Shown: positions 55,927-64,000 of the stretch, piece by piece
How positions within the stretch are numbered: position 1 is the first letter of the stretch
How the letters are laid out: every line of letters starts with the position of its first letter
NCBI RefSeq assembly: GCF_031128465.2
Contig: NZ_CP155618.1
Location: forward strand, 3,338,501 to 3,402,500
Source: Mariniflexile litorale
GTDB taxonomy: Bacteria; Bacteroidota; Bacteroidia; Flavobacteriales; Flavobacteriaceae
Direction of reading: 5' to 3'
DNA: 64,000 nucleotides
Position numbers and translations under genes: made by a program
Notes under the pieces: generated by a model
What the model saw: only the letters and a program-made list of their open reading frames with translations
Told to the model about the DNA's origin: nothing
The model's database searches: none

Positions 55927-58218
55927 ATGTTTTTAAAAAATAAGATACAACTGGTTTTAGTTATTTTAATATTCACTGTGATTTCTAGCAAAGCACAAAC
56001 AAGTCCAATTTCTAACGTAAAAAAATCAAACAAACAAGAACATCCAAGCTTAATATTAACAAAAGTAGGTGTTGAAAAAATAAAAGCTCAATTAGGTACG
56101 GTACCTCTGTTCGATGAAACTTTAGCCAAAGTAAAAGCCGAAGTAGATACTGAGATTTCAAATGGTATTGAAGTACCTATTCCAAAAGATTTTTCTGGTG
56201 GTTATACACATGAACGACACAAAAAAAACTTTCTAATATTGCAAAAGGCAGGTGTTTTATATCAGATTTTAGATGATGAAACTTATGCTAAATACGTAAA
56301 GGATATGCTTTTGGAATATGCTAGAATCTATCCAACACTTCCTGTGCACCCACAAACAAGATCGTATGCACGAGGCAAATTATTTTGGCAATGCTTAAAC
56401 GATTCTAACTGGTTAGTATATGTGAGTCAAGCTTATGATTGTGTATATAATTATTTAAGCAAAAAAGAACGCGAACATTTAGAAAAAGACCTTTTTAAAC
56501 CTTTTGCAAATTTTATTTCAGTTGGAAACCCACAGTTTTTTAACCGTGTGCATAACCACAGTACTTGGGGAAATGTAGCAGTTGGCATGATTGCATTGGT
56601 TATGGAGGATGATAAGTTATTAGAAACCGCTTTATATGGATTAAAAACAGATAATATAGATCCTAATGCCAAAGATAATGATGGTGGTTTCATAAAAAAG
56701 AAGGGTCAAAAAGTGGGATTTCTAGCCAATTTAGAAGAACCTTTTTCACCAGACGGCTATTATACAGAAGGCCCATATTACCAACGCTATGCTATGTATC
56801 CATTTTTGGTTTTTGCTGAAGCCTTACAAAATGTAAAACCAGAACTTAAAATTTTTGAATATAAAAAAGGCGTACTACTAAAATCGATAAATACTCTATT
56901 GAACTTAACGGATGCCGATGGTCATTTTTTCCCATTAAATGATGGGCAAAAAGGAATGTCATATTATTCTAGAGAATTAGTTTCGGCGGTAGATATTGGC
57001 TACTATTTTGGAGGCAATAAAACAGATCTATTATCCATTGCGAAAGATCAAGGCGAAGTGTTGTTAGATGATACAGGTTTATCTGTAGCTCTTGGAATCC
57101 GAGATGGATTAGAAACACCATTCATTAAAAAGTCCATTGATTTATCTGACGGAAAAAATGGTGATGAAGGAGGGGTTGCCATCTTAAGAGCAAATAGTAC
57201 AAAAAGAGAGCTTAGTTTGGTGATGAAATATTCGGCTCAAGGCTTAAGTCATGGGCATTACGACAAATTATCTTTTTCTTTATACGAAGGAGGGAATGAA
57301 GTGATTCAAGATTATGGAATGACACGTTTTGTAAATATACAACAAAAGGGTGGCGGTAATTATTTAAAAGAGAATACCACATGGGCAAAACAAACTATTG
57401 CTCATAATACTATAAATCAAGATGAAACATCGCATTTTGGTGGTGAATTTGAAACGGGAAGTTTGCATCATTCTGAAAAATATGTGTTTGATGTTTCTAA
57501 TCCCAATCTGCAAATTATAAGTGCTAAAGAAGAAAATGCGTACCCAGGCACTAAAATGCATAGAACTATGGTGCTTATAAAAGAGGCGTCTTTCGAGAAC
57601 CCATATCTTCTTGATATTATTAAAATTAATGCAGAACATGAGCATCAATATGATTTACCTTATTATTATTTAGGGCAATTAATGACCACAAATTTTGATT
57701 ATATAATACCTGAAACTTTAAAACCTTTAGGAACTAAAAATGGGTATCAACATTTATGGAATGAGGCTGAAGGCAAATCGGAAACAAGTAATGCAAAAGT
57801 TTCTTGGTTCAATAAACAACGTTTTTATACACTTACATCGTTAGTTTCAAATGAAGATGACTTAATATTAGTAAGAACAGGGGCTAACGATCCCGATTTT
57901 AACCTAAGAAGAGATCCTGGGTTTATCATCAGAAAAAAAAATAACAAAGACACTTACTTCATCAGCTTGATAGAATCGCACGGACATTACGATCCCGTTA
58001 GTGAAATAGCCACCAATGCATTTAGTAACATCCTAAATTTAAATATGATATTCAGTAATGATGAATATTTAGTAATAAGTATTGAAACTAAAAATGAACA
58101 AAAAAGCTTGTTTTTGTTTTCAATAAAAGACAATTTAAAAACTAGTAAACATCAAATAAAAACACAAGATAAAACCTATGAATGGGTGGGTGCTTATCAA
58201 TTAATTAAAAATTATTAA
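55927..58218 (+). CDS. PL17 oligoalginate lyase (Alg17C-like)
   Basis: A 763-residue exo-type lyase with a signal peptide (VISSKAQ). It matches Alg17C of Saccharophagus: HPSLILTKVGVEKI, GGYTHERHKKNFLILQKAG, RVHNHSTWGN with Asn210 and His211, PDGYYTEGPYYQRYAMYPF, and SHGHYDKLSF with Tyr445. These are the neutraliser and base/acid residues of PL17. The product is the unsaturated monouronate that becomes DEH. Probably periplasmic. It is followed 11 bp later by kdgF, the next step. Confidence 0.95.
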   Translation: MFLKNKIQLVLVILIFTVISSKAQTSPISNVKKSNKQEHPSLILTKVGVEKIKAQLGTVPLFDETLAKVKAEVDTEISNGIEVPIPKDFSGGYTHERHKKNFLILQKAGVLYQILDDETYAKYVKDMLLEYARIYPTLPVHPQTRSYARGKLFWQCLNDSNWLVYVSQAYDCVYNYLSKKEREHLEKDLFKPFANFISVGNPQFFNRVHNHSTWGNVAVGMIALVMEDDKLLETALYGLKTDNIDPNAKDNDGGFIKKKGQKVGFLANLEEPFSPDGYYTEGPYYQRYAMYPFLVFAEALQNVKPELKIFEYKKGVLLKSINTLLNLTDADGHFFPLNDGQKGMSYYSRELVSAVDIGYYFGGNKTDLLSIAKDQGEVLLDDTGLSVALGIRDGLETPFIKKSIDLSDGKNGDEGGVAILRANSTKRELSLVMKYSAQGLSHGHYDKLSFSLYEGGNEVIQDYGMTRFVNIQQKGGGNYLKENTTWAKQTIAHNTINQDETSHFGGEFETGSLHHSEKYVFDVSNPNLQIISAKEENAYPGTKMHRTMVLIKEASFENPYLLDIIKINAEHEHQYDLPYYYLGQLMTTNFDYIIPETLKPLGTKNGYQHLWNEAEGKSETSNAKVSWFNKQRFYTLTSLVSNEDDLILVRTGANDPDFNLRRDPGFIIRKKNNKDTYFISLIESHGHYDPVSEIATNAFSNILNLNMIFSNDEYLVISIETKNEQKSLFLFSIKDNLKTSKHQIKTQDKTYEWVGAYQLIKNY

Positions 58219-58229
58219 AATAACATAAT

Positions 58230-58577
58230 ATGAAAACTTTTGGAGCAAGTAAAGAATTTTTAATGGGAGACGAGATTCAATGGGAAACTGTTGGAGCTGG
58301 TGTTCAAAGAAAAATAATGGGATATGATGACAAAATCATGCTAGTAGATGTGAATTTTGCTGAAGGTGGTGTAGGAACAATGCATGAACATTACCATTCG
58401 CAAGTTACGTATGTAGTAAGCGGCGAATTTGAGCTTACTATAGGTGATAAAACAAAACTTATGAAAGCAGGTGATGCCTTTTATATACCACCACATGTTA
58501 TGCATGGTGCCATTTGCAAAAAAGCAGGAAAATTAATTGATGTTTTTAGTCCAATAAGGGAAGATTTTATGCAGTAA
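58230..58577 (+). CDS. kdgF: KdgF-like cupin (unsaturated uronate linearisation)
   Basis: A 115-residue single-domain cupin. The metal site MHEHYHSQVTYVVSGEFE gives His52, His54 and Gln58, with His92 in PPHVMHGA, as in KdgF. KdgF speeds conversion of cyclic 4,5-unsaturated monouronates from alginate or pectin to the linear ketone form used by the cytoplasmic pathway. It has no signal peptide. It ends unit 2, downstream of PL17, which makes its substrate. Confidence 0.9.
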   Translation: MKTFGASKEFLMGDEIQWETVGAGVQRKIMGYDDKIMLVDVNFAEGGVGTMHEHYHSQVTYVVSGEFELTIGDKTKLMKAGDAFYIPPHVMHGAICKKAGKLIDVFSPIREDFMQ

Positions 58578-58643
58578 ATTCATTTTATTCAGAGCTTGTT
58601 TTTGTTAAATATGTGTATTGTGACATTTTTTTTATTAAAAAAA

Positions 58644-58707
58644 TTGTTTTTAAAATTTTTTTGCGTATATTTGGTAAACCAATCTGGTAAACCAATTTGG
58701 TTTTCCA
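58644..58707 (+). promoter_or_regulatory. Alginate unit 3 promoter with triple 13-bp operator
   Basis: TTG (58644-58646), 19 bases, TATATTTG (58666-58673). Operator units TGGTAAACCA (58672-58681), TGGTAAACCA (58685-58694) and TGGTTTTCCA (58698-58707) repeat every 13 bp. Three units instead of two may give tighter control of susC. The rest of the 58578-58970 gap is leader with two hairpins. Confidence 0.8.
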
Positions 58708-58753
58708 GAACAATAAATTACAGAAACTATATTCTATAATTTATAAAATAAAA

Positions 58754-58813
58754 AAAAGGACAGGTGCACACCTATCCTTTTGAGTAATTTACTTCTTTTA
58801 GGAGGGAAGTAAA
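58754..58813 (+). other. Two consecutive hairpins in the susC leader
   Basis: Hairpin 1 (58754-58781): AAAAGGA and AGGT pair with ACCT and TCCTTTT with one mismatch and a 4-base loop; the T-run after it is weak. Hairpin 2 (58788-58813): TTTACTTC pairs perfectly with GAAGTAAA around TTTTAGGAGG. Both lie between the unit 3 promoter and susC, so they would be in the leader RNA and could affect stability or attenuation. Confidence 0.45.
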
Positions 58814-58970
58814 ACATAACACATGTATCACTTTAATAAAACATGCTTAGCAAAAATACAAAAAAAATGTTGAGAATTAAGTTGTTTTAAAGGGTGAATA
58901 TTTTTAATTAAGTTGTACTAAAACATGTGAATGGTGCAGCAAAAACTAAACAAACTTTAAACATTTAATT

Positions 58971-61900
58971 ATGAATTTAAAAAACAAGTTGGCTCTTATT
59001 GCAATATTGCTTTTCAATGTTTCAGTATTTGCACAAAACATCACTGTAAAAGGTCAAGTTGTGTCGGCAACAGATAATATACCAATTCCTGGTGTAAATG
59101 TTATTGTTGCCAATACAACTACAGGTACTACTACCGATTTTGATGGAAACTATCAAATTCAAGTGAACAGTGGAGATGTATTACAATTCTCTTATATTGG
59201 ATTTGTTACCCAAGTTCAAGAAATTAAAGATCAAAAAACTATTAATGTTTCTTTAAAAGAAGATCTAGCAACTTTAGATGAAGTTGTTGTGATTGGTTAT
59301 GGTACTCAAAAGAAAAGTCATACTACAGGTTCAATTTCTAAAGTAGTAAATGATGATTTAGATCAAATAGCAATGGCAAGGGTAGATGATGCATTGATAG
59401 GGCAAGTTTCTGGGGTTAATATTCAAGCAACTGATGGTGAAGCAGGAGCAGCGCCTACTATAAGTATTAGAGGTGTGGGATCTATGGCCGGTGATTCAAC
59501 GCCCTTAGTAGTTGTTGATGGTGTGATTGTAGGTTCTGATTTTTTAGGGTCTTTAAATATGAACGATGTAGAATCGTTTGAGATTTTAAAAGATGCTGCT
59601 TCTTCAGCGATTTACGGTTCAAAAGGTGCTAATGGTATTATCATGATTACTACAAAAAGTGGTAAAGAAGGAAAAACAAAATTTAGTTATGGTACGTTTA
59701 CAGGTTATAAAACAGCAAGACATAGTGATGCTTATACGTTTTCAATAGCAGAGACTGCAGCAGCAGAAATGGCAGAAAATGGTGTTCTTTCTAATCAAAC
59801 GTTGTATAAAACTTTAATTGGAGTAGACCGTTCATGGCAAGATGTGATTTTCGATGGAGGTCTAATAAAAAATCATTCTTTAAGTGTAAGAGGTGGAAAC
59901 GATAAAACAAAGTTTAGTGTGGGTGCTAATTACCTACATGATGAAGGTGTTTTATTGACTGACGATTATAAAAAGTATGGGATAAGCCTTAAAGTGGATA
60001 CGAAGGTTAATGAAAAATTCTCGTTTGGAGCAAACCTTTCACCATCTTATACCAACAGAAGGCGTTTTGACGGTTCTACCCATGATATATTAAGACAAAC
60101 CAACTGGTTGCCACTGTATCATGATGCGAATACTATACGATTTGTAGATAGAAATGCATATCCAGACGTTCAAGTTGGAGATTATGCACTTCAATATCAT
60201 TTTGATAATTATGATTTATTTGGTGATGGAACAACATCTGTTGATATTAGCAATACATCTAATACAAACCCTGCGGCAAAAGTTTTAGAGCGAAATCGTA
60301 AGGATAAAAAGTTTAAACTTTATGGAAGTATATATGGTAAATATCAAATTATTGATGGTTTAAATTTTAGAACAACATTATCTGGATCTTTTCAAGATAC
60401 TAAAAGAATTAGATGGCAAGGTGTATTATCTAGTAGAAATGGAGCTTCAGGAGCTGAGATGAATGAAATTAGTCAAAGAGAAATTTATATGATTTCTGAT
60501 AATTTCTTGTCTTATGATAAATCTTTTGGAAAACATGATTTAAGTATTCTTGGGGGTTTTTCAGCAGAAAAAAGAGATGCATTTTTCTCAACTATTACAG
60601 GTACAGGATATACATCAGATGCTGTACAGCAAATAACAAATGCTACATTAATTGCTAATGCAGATGCTTTTGAATGGCAAAAAACAGGACTTTCTTATGT
60701 CTCAAGGTTAAACTATGCTTATGCAGATAAGTATTTGGCCTCTTTCAGTTTTAGAAGAGATGGTAGTTCTATTTTTGGTAAGGATTTTAAATATGGTAAT
60801 TTTCCAGCTGCATCTATTGGATGGAATATAGGTAAAGAGGACTTTTTACAAGATAGTGATGTTGTAAGTTCTTTAAAGCTTAGAGCTAGTTATGGTGTAA
60901 CTGGTAATGACATCCTTAACACGGGTAGTGTTGATCCTGATTCAAGTAGTAGTACAAGTTCTTTAAGTACAGGTAATGTTTTAGTTGATTATTATCCATC
61001 ATTAGGTTTATTGGGAGCGACAACAGCAGTAGTTGGAGGAAACTTGGTTGCTGGATTTAACCCCATAAATGTTGCAAATGCAGAATTACAATGGGAACGA
61101 TTAGTAGAAATTAACCCTGGTATCGACTTTGGGTTTTTTAACAATAGAATTTCAGGGTCTGTAGATTGGTATCAAAGAACGAGTGACCAATTACTCTTGA
61201 ATAATCCAATTTCAGTAACAACAGGTTTTAACGCAGCTCTAGTAAATCTTGGAGAGGTGAGAAATGAAGGTATTGAAGTTGAATTTAGAACCAGAAATAT
61301 TACTAACGAAAAATTTAGATGGTCTTCAACAATTATTGCCACGTCAAACAAAAACACGTTAGTTGATTTTGCTGATTCAAATGGACAAATTACCAATGTA
61401 GATGAGAAAAGAGCAGCAGAGTGGATTAACTTAGAAGGGCAACCCATATCCACTTTCTATGGTTGGGTAGTTGATAGAGATATACCTTTAGAATATATTA
61501 ATAATCCATACCATCCAGTAGGAGGAGAGGCACAAGATGTGTATGTGAAAGATTTAAATGGAGATGGTATTATTGATGATGAAGATAAAGCAGCTCTTGG
61601 GGATCCATATCCTAACTTAATATGGAGTTTTACTAACGAATTTAAAATAGGAGCTTTCGATTTTAGTTTTATGTTTCAAGGTTCTCACGGTGCTGAGGTT
61701 AGAAATATGGGAGACCAATATATTTTCAACCATTTTAATAGTAGTCAAGATTTTAATCCATCTACAACACCTGATCAGCAATTCATTAAAGAAAAAATAT
61801 TTACTGACGATATCATTCAAGATGCATCTTATATCGCTTTAAGAAATGTAAATATAGGATATGAATTTCCTAAAGATATGATTTCAAAATATGGTATTTC

Positions 61901-62072
61901 TGGTTTGCGAATTTATGCTTCTGGACAAAATTTAATGTACAAAACAGCAGATGATTATACTGGTTTTAACCCAGAGTCTATAGACAGAACAAGCCCAACT
62001 TCATATGGATATCAAAGAGGAGGATCACCTATTTATAGTACAATATCTTTAGGACTAAATCTTGATTTTTAA
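58971..62072 (+). CDS. susC: SusC/RagA family TonB-dependent receptor (alginate oligomers)
   Basis: This 1033-residue receptor has a signal peptide (ALIAILLFNVSVFAQ), a carboxypeptidase-regulatory-like domain (VKGQVVSATDNIPIPGVNVI), the TonB box/plug start LDEVVVIGYGTQKKS, the plug signature YGSKGANGIIMITTKSG, and a long barrel. It imports alginate oligosaccharides, inferred from neighbouring PL6, PL17 and KdgF genes. It shares little with the first SusC in the window beyond family motifs. It is first in unit 3 and is followed by susD. Confidence 0.94.
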   Translation: MNLKNKLALIAILLFNVSVFAQNITVKGQVVSATDNIPIPGVNVIVANTTTGTTTDFDGNYQIQVNSGDVLQFSYIGFVTQVQEIKDQKTINVSLKEDLATLDEVVVIGYGTQKKSHTTGSISKVVNDDLDQIAMARVDDALIGQVSGVNIQATDGEAGAAPTISIRGVGSMAGDSTPLVVVDGVIVGSDFLGSLNMNDVESFEILKDAASSAIYGSKGANGIIMITTKSGKEGKTKFSYGTFTGYKTARHSDAYTFSIAETAAAEMAENGVLSNQTLYKTLIGVDRSWQDVIFDGGLIKNHSLSVRGGNDKTKFSVGANYLHDEGVLLTDDYKKYGISLKVDTKVNEKFSFGANLSPSYTNRRRFDGSTHDILRQTNWLPLYHDANTIRFVDRNAYPDVQVGDYALQYHFDNYDLFGDGTTSVDISNTSNTNPAAKVLERNRKDKKFKLYGSIYGKYQIIDGLNFRTTLSGSFQDTKRIRWQGVLSSRNGASGAEMNEISQREIYMISDNFLSYDKSFGKHDLSILGGFSAEKRDAFFSTITGTGYTSDAVQQITNATLIANADAFEWQKTGLSYVSRLNYAYADKYLASFSFRRDGSSIFGKDFKYGNFPAASIGWNIGKEDFLQDSDVVSSLKLRASYGVTGNDILNTGSVDPDSSSSTSSLSTGNVLVDYYPSLGLLGATTAVVGGNLVAGFNPINVANAELQWERLVEINPGIDFGFFNNRISGSVDWYQRTSDQLLLNNPISVTTGFNAALVNLGEVRNEGIEVEFRTRNITNEKFRWSSTIIATSNKNTLVDFADSNGQITNVDEKRAAEWINLEGQPISTFYGWVVDRDIPLEYINNPYHPVGGEAQDVYVKDLNGDGIIDDEDKAALGDPYPNLIWSFTNEFKIGAFDFSFMFQGSHGAEVRNMGDQYIFNHFNSSQDFNPSTTPDQQFIKEKIFTDDIIQDASYIALRNVNIGYEFPKDMISKYGISGLRIYASGQNLMYKTADDYTGFNPESIDRTSPTSYGYQRGGSPIYSTISLGLNLDF

Positions 62073-62104
62073 TTAAAATGGTTAATAAATTAATAAAATA
62101 TATT

Positions 62105-63544
62105 ATGAAACATATAAAAGTATTAGTAATGCTTTTGCTAGGAATAATAATTATTTCCTGTCAAAGCGATTTTTTAGAACCAGAGCTTACATCTGGTGTT
62201 GTCTCAGCGGAGTACTACACAACAACAGAAGAGGTTGAAACAGCGGTTATTAATATGTATGATGGCATTCAAGGAGTAAATTCAACCAATACAGATGACA
62301 ATCATGGTATCCAGATTGAATTTTATGTTACTGAAATGCGAAGTGATAATACGAGAACCAAAAGTCAAGAAGGTGAAGCTGCACAGTTTGAATCTTATAG
62401 AGTTGCAGCAACCAATGGTATTGTATCTGATTATTATGCAAGCTTTTATAACGTTATTTTTAGAGCTAATATCGTATTAGATAATTTGGGAGTAGTAACC
62501 GATCCTAGTAAGGCAGCAGCTTTCGAATCCGAAGCTAAATTCGTTAGAGCTTATGCTTATTTTAATTTGGTGCGTTTGTTTGGAGATCTACCCTTAGTAG
62601 ATAGAGTGATCTCTCGTTTCGAAACTGATATACAATTTACAAGGGTGTCCACGGACAAAATTTACGATCTCATAATAAGTGATCTAGGAACAGCAGTTAC
62701 AGGTTTGGATAATACTTATAAAACAAGAGCATCAAAGGCAGCAGCTCAGGGCTTGTTAGCTAAAGTATATTTAACTAGAGGAGAATATCTTAAGGCACAA
62801 GTTTTATGTGAAAGCATTATTAGTCTTAGTCCAGGAACTTTTGGTTTGTTAGATAATTATAACGACGTGTTTTATACCGAACGCCATAAAGAAATCCTCT
62901 TCGCTATAGGGTTTACGCCTTCATTAACCAGTGACAGTCAAAGCTTTTCTGCAGAAATGATGAATGGTGTAGGTCGAACTTCGGGTGTTAATTATGTTAC
63001 AGATGATGCTAAGGCCATCTTTGCACAATATGGAGGTAATAGAACTCAATATTCATTAAGAACCGATCCAAGTCAAACAACTCAAACACAAGTAGCAAAA
63101 TACTTTCCTAATGGTGACAGCGGAGGATCAACTGGGAAAAAATTTACTGAAGGAGATCCCACACTAGCCGGTAACGACTGGATTGTGTTGCGTTATGCTG
63201 ATGTGTTATTAATGCATGTAGAAGCTATTATGGGAGCAGGTACAGAAACCAATACGGATGCGGCATTAACGTCTTTTAACTTAATTAGAAATAGAGCCGC
63301 CATGCCACTTAAAACAATAGGTGTTGATAAAATTACCAAGCAAGAGTTATTGGATGAAAGACGTGTTGAGCTTGCTTTTGAAAATCATCGTTTATTTGAT
63401 CTTATAAGATTTGGAGAAGCAGAATCTGTACTGTCTGCTTTATCAGCCGCAAATGGTTATGGATATACTTCATCTGATCTTTTACTACCAATTCCCCAAA
63501 ATGAAATTAATATAAGCCAAGGGGTAATGAAACAGAACCCATGA
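62105..63544 (+). CDS. susD: RagB/SusD family lipoprotein (alginate binding)
   Basis: About 479 residues from the ATG at 62105, which gives a clean lipoprotein signal (MKHIKVLVMLLLGIIIISC); an in-frame ATG at 62078 adds nine residues. The fold is SusD: SAEYYTTTEEVETAVINMYD, AKFVRAYAYFNLVRLFGDLP, SKAAAQGLLAKVYLTRGEY, and the C-terminal LDERRVELAFENHRLFDLIR. It binds alginate oligomers at the surface and lids the adjacent SusC. Confidence 0.94.
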   Translation: MKHIKVLVMLLLGIIIISCQSDFLEPELTSGVVSAEYYTTTEEVETAVINMYDGIQGVNSTNTDDNHGIQIEFYVTEMRSDNTRTKSQEGEAAQFESYRVAATNGIVSDYYASFYNVIFRANIVLDNLGVVTDPSKAAAFESEAKFVRAYAYFNLVRLFGDLPLVDRVISRFETDIQFTRVSTDKIYDLIISDLGTAVTGLDNTYKTRASKAAAQGLLAKVYLTRGEYLKAQVLCESIISLSPGTFGLLDNYNDVFYTERHKEILFAIGFTPSLTSDSQSFSAEMMNGVGRTSGVNYVTDDAKAIFAQYGGNRTQYSLRTDPSQTTQTQVAKYFPNGDSGGSTGKKFTEGDPTLAGNDWIVLRYADVLLMHVEAIMGAGTETNTDAALTSFNLIRNRAAMPLKTIGVDKITKQELLDERRVELAFENHRLFDLIRFGEAESVLSALSAANGYGYTSSDLLLPIPQNEINISQGVMKQNP

Positions 63545-63584
63545 TATTAAAAAATAATTTTCATAATAATTAAAAAAAATAATC

Positions 63585-64000
63585 ATGAAAAATAAACTAA
63601 AAATTATAACTACATTCCATAGGTCTATATCGATGAGTTTAATGGTCTTGACATTATTTCTTATGTCATCATGCGACCCTTCGTTAAGCGGTTTGGAATA
63701 TGATTTGCCAGAAACAAATTCTAAGGCAGACGAAAACCCTCCAGAGGCAAATTTTCTTATTTCTGTAACAAAAAATTATTTGGCATATACATTTGCAAAT
63801 AGTTCTACAAGTTCTACAGATTATATTTGGGATTATGGTGATGGAAATACATCTACGGGTGTAGATGGTTCTAATACTTTTCCAGGAGAAGGTACCTATG
63901 TTGTAACCTTAACAGCTACGGACAAACTAGGAGTTTCAAGTACAAAATCTGTAGAGGTTATTGTTGTAATGCCTCCTGTTTCAGATAAGTTGCTTCCTAT
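63585..64000 (+). CDS. PKD-domain lipoprotein (3' end outside window)
   Basis: The visible 138 residues start with a lipoprotein signal ending SSC (about Cys30). They then contain a PKD domain: PPEANFLISVTKNYLAYTFA, DYIWDYGDGNTS and GEGTYVVTLTATD. Lipoproteins at this position, right after susC/susD, are usually surface glycan-binding proteins; here alginate is the likely ligand. The rest of the protein is beyond the window. Confidence 0.85.
   Translation, partial: MKNKLKIITTFHRSISMSLMVLTLFLMSSCDPSLSGLEYDLPETNSKADENPPEANFLISVTKNYLAYTFANSSTSSTDYIWDYGDGNTSTGVDGSNTFPGEGTYVVTLTATDKLGVSSTKSVEVIVVMPPVSDKLLP

Overview
The window is AT-rich DNA from a marine, alga-associated member of the Flavobacteriaceae (Bacteroidota). 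The evidence is two SusC/SusD pairs, promoters of the TTG-N19/20-TAnnTTTG type, the tpx-dgkA-ftsK-lolA-lptF/G-ribB gene order, many short lipoproteins, and an alginate utilisation locus.

Layout. 1-5.4 kb: the 3' part of a RecQ-UvrD double helicase, then a three-gene HipB-HipS-HipT toxin-antitoxin system with HipB-like operators. 5.7-14.6 kb: a SusC/SusD pair with a secreted PI-PLC-like enzyme and a GDPD-like/calcineurin-like phosphoesterase broken by a frameshift; this looks like a phosphodiester scavenging locus. 14.8-17.0 kb: an ISL3-like (ISAon1-type) insertion sequence with 8-bp target duplications, inverted ends and a perfect 760-bp internal tandem duplication. 17.1-23.4 kb: tRNA-Ser(TGA), a nitroreductase, a KdnA-like aminotransferase, a large DUF3857/transglutaminase protein, and a decayed second copy of the 3' end of the aminotransferase. 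23.5-33.4 kb: a 7TM-DISM hybrid histidine kinase with a C-terminal AraC domain, followed by a same-strand run of lipoprotein and secreted-protein genes. 33.6-40.8 kb (minus strand): housekeeping genes ribB (with a dead GTP cyclohydrolase II half), lptF/G, lolA, ftsK, dgkA and tpx. 41.1-44.4 kb: a gntR-galK-galT operon.

44.5-64.0 kb is the alginate locus, in three transcription units. Unit 1: TIM-barrel isomerase-like protein, PL6 lyase, heparinase II/III-like lyase, gluconokinase-6PGDH fusion, NRAMP-fold transporter. Unit 2: second PL6, PL17 oligoalginate lyase, KdgF. Unit 3: SusC, SusD, PKD lipoprotein (runs off the end). PL6 enzymes cut alginate outside the cell or at its surface, SusC/D imports oligomers, PL17 releases unsaturated monouronate, and KdgF opens it towards DEH. 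The later DEH reductase, KDG kinase and aldolase are not in the window.

Main discoveries. (1) All three alginate units have the same promoter: TTG-N19-TAT(A/T)TTTG, with tandem TGGTAAACCA-like units repeating every 13 bp and starting inside the -7 box, so one repressor probably controls the regulon. (2) The NRAMP-family protein in unit 1 lacks the metal-binding residues of both TM1 (DPGN) and TM6 (MPH), so it is probably not a metal transporter and may carry an organic (sugar acid) substrate. (3) A 135-bp MITE-like element with perfect 20-bp ends sits in the 5' leader of unit 1.
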